Source: an uncultured Treponema sp.
GTDB lineage: Bacteria > Spirochaetota > Spirochaetia > Treponematales > Treponemataceae
DNA: 36,403 bases
Assembly (NCBI GenBank): GCA_947167345.1
Contig: CAMVHR010000031.1
Coordinates: forward strand, 1-36,403
Direction of reading: 5' to 3'
Every line of letters starts with the position of its first letter. The stretch's first letter is position 1. The notes under the pieces were generated by a model. The model did no database searches. It worked only from the letters and a program-made list of their open reading frames with translations, and had not been told where the DNA came from. A program made the translations under genes and the position numbers. This document shows positions 34,704-36,403 of the stretch, in pieces.

Positions 34704-35266
34704 ACGAGTTGAAAAACGGAATGCTGTTGTATCACGGAAGCTATTGTGTTGTGGAAAATCCTGATTTAACAAAATGTGCTATGTACAAGGATTTTGGGCA
34801 GGGCTTTTATCTTACAACTTCTAAAGAACAGGCTAAGTCTTTTGCCAAGATTTCTGCAACAAAGGCAAAATTAAAAGGAGTGATTCCTTATTCTGAAAAG
34901 TTTGCACATATCTCTTTTTTCAAAGTGAGTGCTTCTGATTCTCTGAAAACTTTTGCATTTGAGACAGCTAACCTTGAATGGCTTCATACCATTGTTGCTC
35001 ACAGACGAAACGGGGTATTTCCTAACATAAAAAACTCTATGCAGAATTATGATGTGATTTCCGGCAAGATTGCAAATGATGATACTAACGCAACTATCAT
35101 TGCATATATGAATAATGTTTTTGGTACAATGGGAAGTGAACAGGCTGATAAAATGTGCATAAGTCTGTTGCTGCCTGAACGTTTGAAAGATCAGTTTTGT
35201 TTTAGAAGTGAAAAAGCGATTGCTGCATTGGAATTTTTGAAAAGCGAAAAGGTTTCTTTGGAGTAA
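34700..35266 (+). CDS. DUF3990-type protein, candidate ADP-ribosyltransferase-like toxin
   Basis: The 188-residue product begins LYHGSYCVVENPDL and has FGQGFYLTTSKEQAKSFA, the two conserved segments of DUF3990. The pattern HGS ... GFYLTT resembles the NAD-binding face of ADP-ribosyltransferase-fold toxins (such as RES and Tpt1/KptA relatives). The middle (LEWLHTIVAHRR) and the end are family-typical. It is coupled to the DUF3791 gene. Toxin function is inferred. Confidence 0.75.
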   Translation: MNELKNGMLLYHGSYCVVENPDLTKCAMYKDFGQGFYLTTSKEQAKSFAKISATKAKLKGVIPYSEKFAHISFFKVSASDSLKTFAFETANLEWLHTIVAHRRNGVFPNIKNSMQNYDVISGKIANDDTNATIIAYMNNVFGTMGSEQADKMCISLLLPERLKDQFCFRSEKAIAALEFLKSEKVSLE

Positions 35267-35269
35267 GAA

Positions 35270-35485
35270 ATGGAAAACAAACCCAGTGATAAAACTTTGT
35301 TTGCCATGGATTTGACTGCAAAAATGGCTGTTGAACAGCTTGCTTTGGAAACAAATCAGCCGCAGGAAAAAGTCCTTCTTGATTTTATGAAATCTAATAC
35401 TGCAAAAATGCTTTATGATGATTCAACAAAACTCTGGTGGGATGGTCCGTCTGCTGTTGCCGAAGAATTTAAGAATCAAAAATAG
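35270..35485 (+). CDS. Small protein, third gene of the DUF3791-DUF3990 unit
   Basis: The 71-residue product (TLFAMDLTAKMAVEQLALET, then TAKMLYDDSTKLWWDGPSAV) starts 3 bases behind the DUF3990 stop. Similar short proteins often follow DUF3990 genes; an accessory antitoxin role is possible. No formal family was recognised. Confidence 0.65.
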   Translation: MENKPSDKTLFAMDLTAKMAVEQLALETNQPQEKVLLDFMKSNTAKMLYDDSTKLWWDGPSAVAEEFKNQK

Positions 35486-35497
35486 AAGGAGAGTTTT

Positions 35498-36403
35498 ATG
35501 CAATTCACAGAACACAGTCTTGAACTTTCGATAATGGAGCTCTTTGAAAACGAAGGATATACTCACCAGACTGGGCAGGATATTCACCGTGAAAAGACTG
35601 ATGTTCTTCTGCCTGAATTGCTTGCGGCATTTTTGCGCCATCGATATGCTGCTGATTTTCTGTCTGAAAGTGAAATCTCTTCCATTATAACTCAGCTAAA
35701 AAACATAAGCGGTTCTGATTACGATGCAAACAAGCGGATGCTGGATTTAATCTGCAACGGCTTTACCTTCCGCCGCGAAGACACAGGAACCAAAGGTTCC
35801 TGGCAGAAGGACCTTTTTATTCAGCTTATTGATTTTGAAGAGCCAGAACTAAACTTTTTTGAAATTGTAAATCAGATTGAGATTCAGGGACGCGAACAGC
35901 TTCGTATTCCAGATGGTATTGTTTATGTAAACGGACTTCCGCTTGTTGTCCTTGAGTTTAAGTCGGCAATCAAAGAAAACACAACAATTGAAGATGCTTA
36001 TAAGCAGCTTACAATCCGCTACCGCCGAGATATCCCAGAACTTTTCAAATACAATGCTTTTGTTGTAATCAGCGACGGAGTGAATAATAAGATTGGTTCG
36101 CTTTTTAGCTCTTATGAATATTTTTATGCCTGGCGTAAGGTTGAAAGTACAGACAAGGAAGTTGATGGAATCTCTTCTCTTATCACAATGGTAAAGGGGC
36201 TTTTCCGTAAAGACAGGCTTGTAAAAGTTATAAAAGACTTTGTTTACTTTCCAGATTCCAGCGATAAGGAAACAAAAATTGTCTGCCGTTATCCTCAGTT
36301 CTTTGCGGCTGAATCTTTGTATAAAAGTATTGGTTCTGCAATCCGTCCTAATGGAAATGGTAAAGGTGGTATTTACTTTGGAGCTACAGGCTGCGGTAAA
36401 AGT
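35498..36403 (+). CDS. hsdR: Type I restriction enzyme R subunit (3' end outside window)
   Basis: The gene starts at ATG 35498 behind agaaggagagtttt and stays open for 302 codons to the right edge. HsdR is the nuclease and DNA-translocating motor. The N-terminal nuclease has the PD-(D/E)XK pattern: RIPDGIVYVNGLPLVVLEFK with Asp139, Glu153 and Lys155. The last visible residues, FGATGCGKS, are Walker A of the first helicase domain. N-terminal motifs such as LFIQLIDFEEPELN and QIEIQGREQLRIPD fit the family. It follows the DUF3990 unit after 12 bases. Confidence 0.93.
   Translation, partial: MQFTEHSLELSIMELFENEGYTHQTGQDIHREKTDVLLPELLAAFLRHRYAADFLSESEISSIITQLKNISGSDYDANKRMLDLICNGFTFRREDTGTKGSWQKDLFIQLIDFEEPELNFFEIVNQIEIQGREQLRIPDGIVYVNGLPLVVLEFKSAIKENTTIEDAYKQLTIRYRRDIPELFKYNAFVVISDGVNNKIGSLFSSYEYFYAWRKVESTDKEVDGISSLITMVKGLFRKDRLVKVIKDFVYFPDSSDKETKIVCRYPQFFAAESLYKSIGSAIRPNGNGKGGIYFGATGCGKS

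Overview
The window looks like a chromosomal segment of a host-associated spirochaete, most likely a gut-type Treponema. This is inferred from AT-rich coding sequence, the style of the rpsD, eno and xylA products, RHS proteins, feoAAB with FeoB-associated Cys-rich proteins, and a PyrK-PyrD fusion. No 16S rRNA is present, so the genus is an inference. I recognised no rRNA, tRNA, CRISPR array or complete insertion sequence.

Region A (1-11498, + strand) is a train of RHS polymorphic-toxin cassettes. The 3' end of one rhs gene runs in from the left edge. Three 5'-truncated rhs cassettes follow (4177-6024, 6821-8713, 9111-10424), then a core-only remnant (11099-11211). The cassettes share a fairly GC-rich core ending in an RHS-associated core domain. 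Each then switches after a DPxG motif to a different AT-rich C-terminal tip, followed by one or more small AT-rich genes that are candidate immunity genes. Several of these overlap the toxin stop codon by 1 to 4 bases. Two of the tips carry a His-Gly ... Cys arrangement typical of caspase-like folds. Between cassettes lie broken leftovers: orphan 3' fragments, an ankyrin-like stub, and the 3' end of an Rpn-type nuclease gene that keeps its own ribosome binding site and ATG.

Region B (11556-25362) is the chromosomal backbone, mostly on the - strand. It holds a TetR regulator, a divergent HAD phosphatase that may be leaderless, and an iron-uptake operon feoA-feoA-feoB with two small Cys-rich membrane proteins. 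Next is a three-gene cluster built around a P1B-type ATPase that resembles a ferrosome (fez) cluster, then rpsD-orf-eno, then pyrKD-xylA. Promoters and terminators can be placed by eye for most of these units. A TTAG-N6-CTAA inverted repeat recurs at the feo, rpsD and pyrKD promoters. In the last two it has identical spacing from the -10 box, suggesting a shared operator or a shared 5'-terminal mRNA hairpin.

Region C (25363-36403, + strand) starts with a candidate small RNA (promoter plus terminator, about 75 nt). A type I restriction-modification locus follows, with hsdM, hsdS and hsdR separated by cargo: a VbhA-Fic fusion, a BRO-N protein, an MltR/HEPN-like protein with an RX4H motif, two consecutive PIN-like (DUF4935-type) proteins, a GC-rich triple-hairpin repeat, a BRO-N-Fic fusion, and a DUF3791-DUF3990-small-ORF toxin-antitoxin-like trio. 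hsdR is cut by the right edge at its Walker A motif. The HEPN/PIN/PIN block and the Fic/BRO-N modules are the best candidates for undescribed defence functions.
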